A stretch of DNA of 38,089 bases from assembly GCA_017882925.1 (NCBI GenBank), contig JADGOM010000114.1:1-38089 (forward strand), in the 5' to 3' direction. This document shows positions 16,778 through 25,521 of this stretch, in pieces. Each line of letters starts with the position of its first letter. Position 1 is the stretch's first letter. The notes beneath the pieces are model-generated. The model did no database searches, was not told the origin of the DNA, and was given only the letters and a program-made list of their open reading frames with translations. The DNA comes from Acidimicrobiia bacterium (GTDB lineage: Bacteria; Actinomycetota; Acidimicrobiia; IMCC26256; Chersky-534). The position numbers and the translations under genes are program-made.

Positions 16778-17959
16778 ATGACCGATCTGGCGGACAACGA
16801 CGTGGTGATCGTCGAGGCGGCCCGGGCGCCCCTCGGCCGGCGCAACGGCGGGCTCGCGACCGTGCACCCGGTGGATCTCCTCGCCGCGGTGCAGAAGGCG
16901 ACCATCGAGCGGGCCGGCATCGACCCGGCCGAGGTCGGGCAGGTCATCGCGGGGTGTGTGTCCCAGACCGGGGAGCAGACGTTCGACATCGCGCGGGGCG
17001 CCTGGCTGACCGCCGGCTTCCCCATCAGCGTCGCCGGCTCGACGGTCGACGCGCAGTGCGGCTCCTCGCAGCAGGCGACCAACCTCGCCGCGTCGCTCAT
17101 CAAGGCCGGCGTGATCGACGTCGCGCTCGGCTGCGGCGTCGAGTCGATGAGCCGCATCCCGCTCGGCACCGCGGTGAAGCAGGGCCCGGGGCGACCGATC
17201 ACGCGGAGCTACCCGTTCGAGGTCGCCTCGCAGTTCGAGGGCGCCGAGCGCATCGCCGACCAGTGGGGCGTCACCCGCGAGGACTGCGACCGGTTCGGGC
17301 TGCTCTCCCAGCAGCGCGCGGCGCAGGCGTGGGCCGAGGGCCGGTTCGAGCGCGAGGTCGTCGCCATCGACGCCCCCGACGTCGACGAGGACGGCAAGCC
17401 CACCGGCAGCACACACCGGGTCGCGCGCGACGAGGGCCTGCGGGAGACCTCGCTCGAGGCGCTCGCCAAGCTCAAGCCGATCGCCCGCGAGAACGGCGTC
17501 CACACTGCCGGGAGCTCGTCGCAGATCACCGACGGCGCCGCCGCGGTCCTCATGATGTCGGCCGCGAAGGCCAAGAGCCTGGGGCTCACCCCGCGGGCGC
17601 GGATCGTCGACCAGTGCCTCGTGGGCGTCGACCCGGTGCTCATGCTCACCGGCCCGATGGACGCCACCAAGCTGCTGCTCGAGCGCAACCACCTCGACAT
17701 CGCCGACATCGACACCGTGGAGATCAACGAGGCGTTCGCTTCCGTGGTCCTCGCGTGGGAGCGCGAGGTGAAGGCCGACATCGACCGCACCAACCCCAAC
17801 GGCGGGGCCATCGCGATCGGCCACCCGGTCGGCGCCACCGGGGCGCGGCTCGTCGTCACCGCGCTCCACGAGCTCGAGCGCATCGACGGGCGCTACGCCC
17901 TCGTCACGATGTGCTGCGGGGGCGGGCTCGGCACCGGCACCCTCATCGAACGCGTCTGA
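16778..17959 (+). CDS. Thiolase family protein (acetyl-CoA acetyltransferase / steroid 3-ketoacyl-CoA thiolase-like)
   Basis: VIVEAARAPLGRRNGGL, VDAQCGSSQQA (active-site Cys), NEAFASV, NPNGGAIAIGHPVGATGAR, MCCGGGLGTGTLIE. Confidence 0.95.
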   Translation: MTDLADNDVVIVEAARAPLGRRNGGLATVHPVDLLAAVQKATIERAGIDPAEVGQVIAGCVSQTGEQTFDIARGAWLTAGFPISVAGSTVDAQCGSSQQATNLAASLIKAGVIDVALGCGVESMSRIPLGTAVKQGPGRPITRSYPFEVASQFEGAERIADQWGVTREDCDRFGLLSQQRAAQAWAEGRFEREVVAIDAPDVDEDGKPTGSTHRVARDEGLRETSLEALAKLKPIARENGVHTAGSSSQITDGAAAVLMMSAAKAKSLGLTPRARIVDQCLVGVDPVLMLTGPMDATKLLLERNHLDIADIDTVEINEAFASVVLAWEREVKADIDRTNPNGGAIAIGHPVGATGARLVVTALHELERIDGRYALVTMCCGGGLGTGTLIERV

Positions 17960-17975
17960 CCCTGCCGACGTCAGC

Positions 17976-18022
17976 CCCGTGCGTCTCTCAACGACCTATT
18001 CGGTCGTTGAGAGACGCACGGG
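17976..18022. terminator. Perfect 21-bp-arm inverted repeat with 5-nt loop (possible terminator or repeat element)
   Basis: CCCGTGCGTCTCTCAACGACC-TATTC-GGTCGTTGAGAGACGCACGGG; 16 nt after the thiolase stop. No obvious U-tract. Confidence 0.7.
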
Positions 18023-18076
18023 CGTCTGGGCGACGCGTCGGGAACCCCGGGGGTTCGGGCGCGGTACCGTTCCCGG

Positions 18077-18910
18077 GTGCCGACGCTCACCGAACGCCTG
18101 GGCTTCGCGCCCGATGCCAAGCTCCTCATCGTCCACTGCGACGACCTCGGGTCGACGCGCGCCGCCAACGTCGCCACGTACGAGGCGATCCGCGCGGGCA
18201 GCGCCACCACCGGCTCGATCATGGTGCCGGCCCCGTGGGCCCGCGACGCGGCCGCGGGCTACCGCGGCGAGGACATGGGCGTGCACCTCACGCTGGTCTC
18301 CGAATGGGAGACCTACCGCTGGGCGCCCATCACCCACGCACCCAGCCTCTTCGACGGCGACGGAGGCTTCCCCCGCACGGCCGACGACCTCTGGGAGCAC
18401 GCCGACCTCGACGAGGTGCGCCGCGAGTGCCGGGCCCAGATCGAGCGGGCGATCATGTGGGGCTTCGACGTCAGCCACCTCGACAGCCACCTCTGGAGCC
18501 TGCTCCTCCGCCCCGAGTTCTTCGACGTGTGGCTCGACCTCGCGGTGGAGTTCGCGCTGCCGATGCGCCTCGCCGACGGCGCGGCGGAGCGCAACGCCGG
18601 CTTCCCGTTCCGCAAGCTCGCGGCCGAGGAGGGCATCGTCTCGGCCGACCACTACGTGCTCTGCAACCTCGGCGCCCGCCGCTCCATCGAGCGCGCCCTC
18701 TTCGACCTGCAGCCCGGCGTCACCGACGTCTACCTCTCCCCGGCCGTCGACACCGACGAGCTCCGCTCGAGCTGCACCGACTGGGCAATCCGGGTCGAGG
18801 ACTACGAGTACGTGTGCCACGACGCGTCGCTCCCCGACCTCATCGAGCGGGTCGGCGCCACCACGATCGGGTACCGGGAGCTGCGCGACCTCCAGCGCGC
18901 GGGCGAGTGA
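18077..18910 (+). CDS. ChbG/HpnK (YdjC-like) carbohydrate deacetylase family protein
   Basis: KLLIVHCDDLGSTRAANVATYEAIRAGSATTGSIMVPAPW, GVHLTLVSEW, VSHLDSHLW metal-site motifs; GTG start. Confidence 0.92.
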   Translation: MPTLTERLGFAPDAKLLIVHCDDLGSTRAANVATYEAIRAGSATTGSIMVPAPWARDAAAGYRGEDMGVHLTLVSEWETYRWAPITHAPSLFDGDGGFPRTADDLWEHADLDEVRRECRAQIERAIMWGFDVSHLDSHLWSLLLRPEFFDVWLDLAVEFALPMRLADGAAERNAGFPFRKLAAEEGIVSADHYVLCNLGARRSIERALFDLQPGVTDVYLSPAVDTDELRSSCTDWAIRVEDYEYVCHDASLPDLIERVGATTIGYRELRDLQRAGE

Positions 18911-18923
18911 CCCCGGGAGCACC

Positions 18924-19730
18924 GTGACCCCCGAAGCGCTCGCGGAGCTGTGCGCGGCGGCGATGCCCGGCGAGGGGCTCACCGCGGCCGAGCTGCACCA
19001 CGTGTGCTGGGGTGACGACCGCGTCGTCCTGGGCGACGCCCGCGGCGCGGTCAGCGTGACCGTGCGCCGGTTCGGCGACTTCGTCGCGACCTGGATCCTC
19101 CTGCTCGTCGTGCATCCCAGCGAGCAGCGCCGGGGTCGCGGGCTCGAGCTGCTCGCCGCGGCCGAGGCCTGGGCGCGCGAGCAGGGCTCGCGGCGCATGC
19201 TCGTCGGCGGCGCGGTGCCCTGGTACATCTGGCCCGGCGTCGACGCGTTCGCCACCCCCGCGCTCGCCTGCTTCGAGGCGGCCGGCTACGACGTGTGCGG
19301 CGAAGGCCTCAACATGGCCCTCGACTCCGGCTACGCGCACGCCCCGCCCGCCGGCATCACCCTCGAGCACGAGACGGGCGCGGGCACGGGCACGATCGAG
19401 CTCACGCGGCGGGTGTGGCCGCACTGGGAGGACGAGGCCGCGCGGGCCATCGAGCTCGGCACGTGCATCGCGGCGAGGGACTCCGACGGCAACACCGTCG
19501 GCTTCGCGTGCCACGGCGTGTGCCGGCGTGGGCTCATCGGCCCGATGGGCACCGACCCCGACCGGCAGCACGGCGGGGTGGGCGGCGCGCTCCTGGCCGC
19601 GCTGGCTGCCGACATCCGGGCCGACGGCCTCGACACCGCCGAGATCTCGTGGGTGGGCCCCGTCGGCTTCTACGCGTCGGCCGGCGCCGTGGTCAGCCGC
19701 GTCTTCCGCCAGTTCCAGCGCGACCTCTAG
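18924..19730 (+). CDS. GNAT family N-acetyltransferase, probably two GNAT-like halves
   Basis: LLVVHPSEQRRGRGLELLAAAEAWAREQGSRR in the N-half; MGTDPDRQHGGVGGALLAALAADIR in the C-half. Confidence 0.85.
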   Translation: MTPEALAELCAAAMPGEGLTAAELHHVCWGDDRVVLGDARGAVSVTVRRFGDFVATWILLLVVHPSEQRRGRGLELLAAAEAWAREQGSRRMLVGGAVPWYIWPGVDAFATPALACFEAAGYDVCGEGLNMALDSGYAHAPPAGITLEHETGAGTGTIELTRRVWPHWEDEAARAIELGTCIAARDSDGNTVGFACHGVCRRGLIGPMGTDPDRQHGGVGGALLAALAADIRADGLDTAEISWVGPVGFYASAGAVVSRVFRQFQRDL

Positions 19731-19732
19731 CG

Positions 19733-20632
19733 ATGGAGTCCGTCGACCGGTCCTCGAACGCGGCCGCCGACTGGACCGGCGTGGCGCTCGACCACGCACT
19801 CACCGCGACCGAACGGGCCCAGTTCGAGGAGCACGGGTACGTCATGCTCCCGGAGCGGCTCGACCCCGCGACGGTGCGCCACCTCGGCGCGGTCGCCGCC
19901 GCCCTCGCCCGGGACCACCACGAGCAGCCGGGCGTGCACCCGCGCGCGGTGCTCAGCCTCCACGACCTCGTCGGCCGGGATCCGGTCTTCGAGCCCCTGA
20001 TCGACGATCCGGCGGTGCTGCCGAAGGTCTGGGGCGTCCTCGGCTGGAACATCCAGCTGTTCCACACCCAGCTCGTGGTCGCACCACCCGCGCCGGCCGA
20101 CGCGGCGCCCGGCGGATACGGCTGGCACCAGGACAACAACCGGATGAACCTCGACTTCGAGACGCCACCGCCGCACCCCCGAGTCTCGGTCAAGGTCGGC
20201 TACCTAGTGTCCGACGCCGAGGAGCCGGGATCGGGGAACCTGTGTGTGGTGCCCGGCAGCCACCGGTGGGGACGACCCGAGGTGGCCCCCGGCTCCCAAC
20301 CCGAGGGTTGGACCGAGATTCGCGGCCGGGCCGGCGATGCGGTGCTGTTCGACCGGCGGCTCTGGCACTCGGCCAGCGCGAACCGTTCACCGGTCGACCG
20401 GGTCGCGGTGTTCTTCGGCTACAGCTACCGGTGGCTCCGCCCGAAGTCGGCCATGGACGCGCCCGCGTTGGCCGAAGCGCCCTCACCGATCCGGCGCCAG
20501 CTGCTCGGCGCGGCGACCGGGAGCAACGGATACTTCGACCCCACCGACGACGACGTCCCGCTGCGGAGCTGGCTCACCGAGCACGTCGGCGACGACGAAG
20601 CCGACGCGCCGAGCGACGCGATCACTCGGTGA
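19733..20632 (+). CDS. Phytanoyl-CoA dioxygenase (PhyH) family protein
   Basis: FEEHGYVMLPERLD, GWHQDNN (HxD), GNLCVVPGSHRWG, FDRRLWHSASANRS. Confidence 0.93.
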   Translation: MESVDRSSNAAADWTGVALDHALTATERAQFEEHGYVMLPERLDPATVRHLGAVAAALARDHHEQPGVHPRAVLSLHDLVGRDPVFEPLIDDPAVLPKVWGVLGWNIQLFHTQLVVAPPAPADAAPGGYGWHQDNNRMNLDFETPPPHPRVSVKVGYLVSDAEEPGSGNLCVVPGSHRWGRPEVAPGSQPEGWTEIRGRAGDAVLFDRRLWHSASANRSPVDRVAVFFGYSYRWLRPKSAMDAPALAEAPSPIRRQLLGAATGSNGYFDPTDDDVPLRSWLTEHVGDDEADAPSDAITR

Positions 20633-21002
20633 GGGTGGCGATGGCGTGCTGGGCGGCGATGCCCGGGGGCGACGCGAGCAGCTCGAGGTAGCGGAGGACG
20701 GTGTGGTTGTCGCCCGCGGTCTTCAGCTGGGCCTGCATGTAGAGGACGCTCGGGTCGGCCTGGCCGCGTTGGACGTCGCGCGCCTGCTCGTAGGGGAGCG
20801 TGAGCGTGATGTCGGCCGCCGGGTCGGTGCCCGCGACGGCCGTGGTGACGCGGCCGTCGGCGACCGTGAGCGTGTAGGCGCCCTCGCCGTCGGGCGCCTT
20901 CGGGAGCACCCACTGCACCCGGAAGTCGAACCCGGGCGACGCGGAGACGTCGGCCCAGGCGTCGACGGTGCCGCGTAGCCAGTCGTCGGTGGGGAAGATC
21001 AT
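20622..21002 (-). CDS. SCP2 sterol-binding domain-like protein
   Basis: FRVQWVLPKAPDGEGAYTLTVADGRVTTAVAGTDPAADITLTLPYEQARDVQRGQADPSVLYMQAQLKTAGDNHTVL..., typical SCP2 pattern. Confidence 0.8.
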   Translation of the reverse strand: MIFPTDDWLRGTVDAWADVSASPGFDFRVQWVLPKAPDGEGAYTLTVADGRVTTAVAGTDPAADITLTLPYEQARDVQRGQADPSVLYMQAQLKTAGDNHTVLRYLELLASPPGIAAQHAIATLTE

Positions 21003-21865
21003 CGGAGCCCCGCGAACAGGTCGTCCTCGTAGCCGTCGGGGCCCTTCTGCACGGGGACGAGCGACCGCACGAGCGCGTACTCCTCCCACGGCCACGCCTC
21101 GCGCACGACCTCGTCGGGGAGCTGCATCCAGAACCCGTCGGGGTCGACCTGCGTGCGGTGCGCGAGCAGCGCCTCGCGGCGCTGGCGGAGGTAGTTGCCG
21201 ACGTCGATCTTCGTGGTCACGCGGTCGTCGTAGTCACCGAAGTCTTCGCGCTCGAACCAGCGGGCGAACGGGTTCTCCTGCCCGAGCCGCTCGTGGGCCG
21301 CGCCGAGGGCCTCGACCCGCTGCCGGCTCCAGCCGGTCTCGTAGAGCTTCTGCGGCTGCCACACCGGACCCGCGTCGGGGTACCGGTCGGGGTCCGCGGC
21401 GGCGTCGAAGGCCGGGCCGGTGATCTCGTGCACGCGCAGGTGGTCGGGATGGGGATAGCCGCGCTCGTCGCCGTAGGTGATGATCACCTGCGGCCGCTCG
21501 GCCCGGATGATCTGGACGAGGCGGCCGACGGCCTCGTCGAACGGCGCGTTGGCGAAGTTGTCGGGGCGCGCGTTGGTCTCGGTCTCGGGCATGCCCGAGT
21601 CGTGGTATCCGAGCAAGTGGAGGGAGTCGTAGCCCAGGATCCGGGCGCTGTCGGCCAGCTCCTCCATGCGGATCTCGGGCAGGCGCTCGAGCACCTCGGG
21701 CCGGTCCATGGCCGGGTTCAGGATGTCGCCGGCCTCGCCCCCGGTGCAGCACACGAGGACCGTGTGCACGCCTTCGTCGTGGTAGCGCGCGGTCGCGCCG
21801 GAGCCCTTCGACGCCTCATCGTCGGGATGCGCGTGCACCTGCAGGAGTCCAAGGGGTTCGGGCAT
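20999..21865 (-). CDS. mca: Mca/PIG-L family deacetylase (mycothiol S-conjugate amidase-like)
   Basis: LLQVHAHPDDEASKGSGATARYHDEGVHTVLVCCTGGEAGDILNPAMDRPEV, GYHDSGM, YPHPDHLRVHE, KLYETGWSRQRVEAL. Confidence 0.9.
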   Translation of the reverse strand: MPEPLGLLQVHAHPDDEASKGSGATARYHDEGVHTVLVCCTGGEAGDILNPAMDRPEVLERLPEIRMEELADSARILGYDSLHLLGYHDSGMPETETNARPDNFANAPFDEAVGRLVQIIRAERPQVIITYGDERGYPHPDHLRVHEITGPAFDAAADPDRYPDAGPVWQPQKLYETGWSRQRVEALGAAHERLGQENPFARWFEREDFGDYDDRVTTKIDVGNYLRQRREALLAHRTQVDPDGFWMQLPDEVVREAWPWEEYALVRSLVPVQKGPDGYEDDLFAGLR

Positions 21866-21930
21866 GGCGCGCCACGCTACCAAGCGACGCCGAAACCCCG
21901 ATCACCGGCTCACGCGCCCGGACGGTTCGC

Positions 21931-23214
21931 TCAGCCGTTGCGCGGGACCTCGCTCCAGGGCAGCTCACGCGACGTGTCGGGCTCCTTCGGCAAGCCCAGC
22001 ACGCGCTCGCCGAGGATGTTGCGCATGATGTTGGAGGTGCCGCCCTCGATGGAGTTGGCCTGGGCGCGGAGGAAGCCCCGGGCGATCGCGTAATGGTCGT
22101 CGGTGTCGGTGGGCACGAAGGTGCCGACGTCGTCACCGCCGTGGAGCCCCACCCCTTCCCACGCCACGCCGTTCGCACCCTCGAGGTCGACGGCGAGCTT
22201 CTGGAGCCGTTGGTTGAACTCGGCCTGCTGCAGCTTGGTGATGGAGCCCTCGGGCCCGGCCTCGGCGCCGCTCTTCCGGCGGGCCGCGGCCCGCTGGTTG
22301 CTGATGCGGATGAGCCGGCTCTCGATGTAGGCCTGCGCGAGCCGTTGGCGCGTGAGCAGGTCGGCCACGGGCTTGTGCCGGTCGATCAGCTTCTGGAGCG
22401 GGCTCCCGCCGACGGCATCGCCGCCCACCGAGCCCGCGCCCGAGAGCGACACCCGTTCGTTCATCAGCGTGGTCACCGAGACCCGCCAGCCGTCGCCGAC
22501 CTCCCCGAGCCGCATCGAGTCGGGGACGCGCGCGTCGTCGAAGAAGACCTCGTTGAACTCGGCCTCGCCCGTGATCTGCACGAGCGGGCGGATCGTCACG
22601 CCCGGCGCGTGCATGTCGATGATGAAGTACGACAGGCCGCGGTGCTTCGGGAGGTCGGGGTTGGTCCGGGTGACGAGCATCCCCCACTTCGCGAGATGGG
22701 CCAGCGTGGTCCACACCTTCTGCCCGTTGACGACCCACTCGTCGCCGTCGCGCACGGCGCGCGTGGCGAGCCCGGCGACGTCGGAGCCCGCGCCCGGCTC
22801 GCTGAACAGCTGGCACCAGATCTCCTGGTTGGTGGCGAGCGGCCGCAGCAGCCGGTGCTTCTGCTCCTCGGTTCCCCACGCGAGGACGGTGGGGCCACCC
22901 ATGCCGATGCCGATGATGTTGAACGGGCGGGGCACGCGGTAGTGGTTGAGGACGTCGTTCACCGCCTTCGCCTCACCGGGGGTGAGCGAGAGGCCCGCGC
23001 CGTACTCGGCCGGCCAGGTGGGTGTCGCGTACCCGGCCTCGCCGAAGCGGATGCACCAGTCGGCGTAGTCGAGGTCCTTGCGCAACGCCGCGACCTTCGC
23101 GTCGTCGCCCGCGTCGACCGCGTCCATCCATCCGGGCGGCAGCTCCTGCGCGAGCCACGCGCGGGTCTGCTCCTGCAACTGCTCCGCGCTCGGCGCGGCG
23201 GCGTGGACGGCCAT
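21931..23214 (-). CDS. Acyl-CoA dehydrogenase family protein
   Basis: QLFSEPGAGSDVAGLATRAVRDGDEWVVNGQKVWTTLAHLAKWGMLVTRT..., SIEGGTSNIMRNILGERVLGLP. Confidence 0.95.
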   Translation of the reverse strand: MAVHAAAPSAEQLQEQTRAWLAQELPPGWMDAVDAGDDAKVAALRKDLDYADWCIRFGEAGYATPTWPAEYGAGLSLTPGEAKAVNDVLNHYRVPRPFNIIGIGMGGPTVLAWGTEEQKHRLLRPLATNQEIWCQLFSEPGAGSDVAGLATRAVRDGDEWVVNGQKVWTTLAHLAKWGMLVTRTNPDLPKHRGLSYFIIDMHAPGVTIRPLVQITGEAEFNEVFFDDARVPDSMRLGEVGDGWRVSVTTLMNERVSLSGAGSVGGDAVGGSPLQKLIDRHKPVADLLTRQRLAQAYIESRLIRISNQRAAARRKSGAEAGPEGSITKLQQAEFNQRLQKLAVDLEGANGVAWEGVGLHGGDDVGTFVPTDTDDHYAIARGFLRAQANSIEGGTSNIMRNILGERVLGLPKEPDTSRELPWSEVPRNG

Positions 23215-23292
23215 GGCGCTCCTCCCGGAACTCGGAACCCACCGCGGCGCGGGTGCACGCCGCGGCGAACCCGTCGAGCGTAGCCGCCGACT

Positions 23293-23306
23293 TGACCGCG
23301 CGGTCA
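23293..23306. promoter_or_regulatory. TetR-type operator-like palindrome TGACCGCGCGGTCA
   Basis: Perfect 14-bp palindrome within cTTGACCGCGCGGTCAGTTGACCGCC between divergent acyl-CoA dehydrogenase (23214, -) and vanW-like (23360, +) genes. Confidence 0.5.
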
Positions 23307-23359
23307 GTTGACCGCCTGACCCCCGTTGAGCTGGGCGCACTCGGTAGCCTGACCCGGTC

Positions 23360-25345
23360 GTGCCTCCCGACCCGCCGTCCGCCGCAACGCGGACACCACG
23401 CCCGAAGTTCGATCTCCGCCGGCTGTCGCGTCCACGCGACGACGCCGATCCCGCGCGCCCCGACGGCGCTGGCGACGGCGACGGCGACGGCGTGCACGGG
23501 ACCCACTCCCGCGGCATGGAGATCGCGGGCTACGTGGGGATCGGCGTGCTCGCGGTCGTGCTCGTCGTCGTCGGGGCGACGCTGTTGGAGCGCGTCGCCG
23601 ACCGGGGCACGGTCTACAGCGGCGTGGCCGTTCCCCAGACCGAGGTGGCCGGGAAGTCGTCCGCCGAGGCCCGCGTCGCGATCCAGGCGACCGCCGACCG
23701 CCTGGCCCACGCGCCCATCAACGCCCGGGCCGGCCGGGGCCCGAACGCGATCGCGTTGACGGTCGACCCGACCGTCATCGGCTACTCGGTCGACGTCGAC
23801 GCCACGCTCCGCGCCGCCCGGAAGGCCGGCCGCAGCCGCAACCCGCTCGACCAGCTCGGCGGGCTCCTGCTGCGCCGCGTGCGCGACGACGACGTGCCCC
23901 TGGTCTCCACCTGGGACCCCCGCAAGGTCGACGACGTGGCCGCGGCGTGGTCGCAACAGGCGTCCACCGGCGTGGCCAACGGCGACATCCGCATCGACGG
24001 CACGACCGTCACCGCGGTCGCCCCCACGGCCGGCCGCGGCATCACCGCGGCGGCCGTGCGCGCCGCGATCGTGGGCGAGCTGCGCGACGGCGGGCGGGCC
24101 ACGATCACGCTGCCGATCGGGCCGGTGAAGCCGGAGGTCGGCCGGGCCGCGGTGCGGCGGGCGCTGGCCCAGGCCCGGGCGATGCTGGCCGCGCCCACCG
24201 ACGTGGCCGTCGGCACGGCCACGATGGTCATCACCCCCGAGCAGCTCGCGCCGGCGATGGTCACCAACCCCACCCGCAAGGGCCTCGCGATCACCGTCGA
24301 CAGCGCCAAGCTGCGCACGTCGATGGGCGCCGCGATCACGCCCTACGAAGTGGCGCCCAAGGACGCCGACTGGGTGGCCGCCGCCGACAACAGCGTCACC
24401 ATCTCGCCCGCGGTCGTCGGGCAGGGCATCGACCTCGACGCGGTGGGCCGCGCGATCGCGCGGGGGTCGCACCGCGTCACCGCCACGCTGCTGCCGATTC
24501 CTCCGGCGCGCACCACGGAGTGGGCCGCGAAGCAACACATCACCGCGCTCGTGGGCACGTTCACCACCAACCACCCGTGCTGCCTGCCACGCGTGCAGAA
24601 CATCCACCATGCGGCCGACTTGGTGAACGGCACCGTCGTCGAGGCGGGCCAGACCTTCTCGCTCAACGACAAGCTCGGCCCGCGCACCGCGGAGTCGGGC
24701 TACCAGAAGGCGCCGGTGTTCGCGGAGGGCGAGGGCTTCTTCGACGACTTCGGCGGGGGCATCAGCCAGTTCACGACCACGCTCTTCAACGCCGAGTTCA
24801 TCGCCGGGTACAAGGACGTGACCCACACCCCGCACTCGATCTACATCACGCGCTACCCGGAGGGGCGCGAAGCCACGATCAACTACGGCTCCATCGACCT
24901 CAAGTTCCAGAACGACACCGCCTCCGGGCTGCTCATCCGCACCAGCTACACCAACACGTCGATCACCGTGTCGATCTACGGGAACATGGGCGGCCGGACC
25001 GTGAAGCTCACCGGCCCCAACGAGATCGACAAGAAGCCGCCCGGCACCAAGTGCACCAACGACCCGACGCTGCCGGCGGGGACCGAGAAGGTGACGACGC
25101 CCGGGTACCCGGAGATCCACGTCGAGAACCTGCGCGACATCGCCGAACCGGGCAAGCCCGACCGCCACGAGCGCTACACGTGGCACTACCAGAACGTCGA
25201 CACCGTCGCCCAGTGCGGGACGGGCGCGCCCCTGGCCCCCGGGACCGCGCTCCCGAAGGGCCTGATCCCTTCCACCGCGCCCCCGGCGGCGACCACGGCC
25301 CCTCCGGCGACGCCCCCCACCACCACGGCCCCACCCGCCCATTGA
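23360..25345 (+). CDS. VanW family protein (with PG-binding-like repeats)
   Basis: N-terminal TM segment; repeated ...VGKSSAEARVAIQATADRL... modules; VanW core NHPCCLPRVQNIHHAADLVNGTVVEAGQTFSLNDKLGPRTAESGYQKAPVFAEGEGFFDDFGGGISQFTTTLFNAEFIAGYK. Confidence 0.93.
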   Translation: MPPDPPSAATRTPRPKFDLRRLSRPRDDADPARPDGAGDGDGDGVHGTHSRGMEIAGYVGIGVLAVVLVVVGATLLERVADRGTVYSGVAVPQTEVAGKSSAEARVAIQATADRLAHAPINARAGRGPNAIALTVDPTVIGYSVDVDATLRAARKAGRSRNPLDQLGGLLLRRVRDDDVPLVSTWDPRKVDDVAAAWSQQASTGVANGDIRIDGTTVTAVAPTAGRGITAAAVRAAIVGELRDGGRATITLPIGPVKPEVGRAAVRRALAQARAMLAAPTDVAVGTATMVITPEQLAPAMVTNPTRKGLAITVDSAKLRTSMGAAITPYEVAPKDADWVAAADNSVTISPAVVGQGIDLDAVGRAIARGSHRVTATLLPIPPARTTEWAAKQHITALVGTFTTNHPCCLPRVQNIHHAADLVNGTVVEAGQTFSLNDKLGPRTAESGYQKAPVFAEGEGFFDDFGGGISQFTTTLFNAEFIAGYKDVTHTPHSIYITRYPEGREATINYGSIDLKFQNDTASGLLIRTSYTNTSITVSIYGNMGGRTVKLTGPNEIDKKPPGTKCTNDPTLPAGTEKVTTPGYPEIHVENLRDIAEPGKPDRHERYTWHYQNVDTVAQCGTGAPLAPGTALPKGLIPSTAPPAATTAPPATPPTTTAPPAH

Positions 25346-25521
25346 CGGGAGAGCCGGCCACGGAGCGCAGCCGATTCCGAATCCGGGCGAGCCGGACTGT
25401 CTGCCCGATTCGGATAATCCGCCTATAGAGGGCCGCAGAATCGCCCGAAACAGCAGGGTCGAAGGACTGTCGAACACGGAGAGTGCTCAAGCGGTGCCAT
25501 GAGTTCTCCGATGTTCCTGCC

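Noticed and set aside
22973-25477. 834-aa - strand ORF opposite the VanW-like gene
   Set aside because: Compositionally biased (R/G/V/D/H), no domain motifs; the + strand frame has unmistakable VanW motifs.
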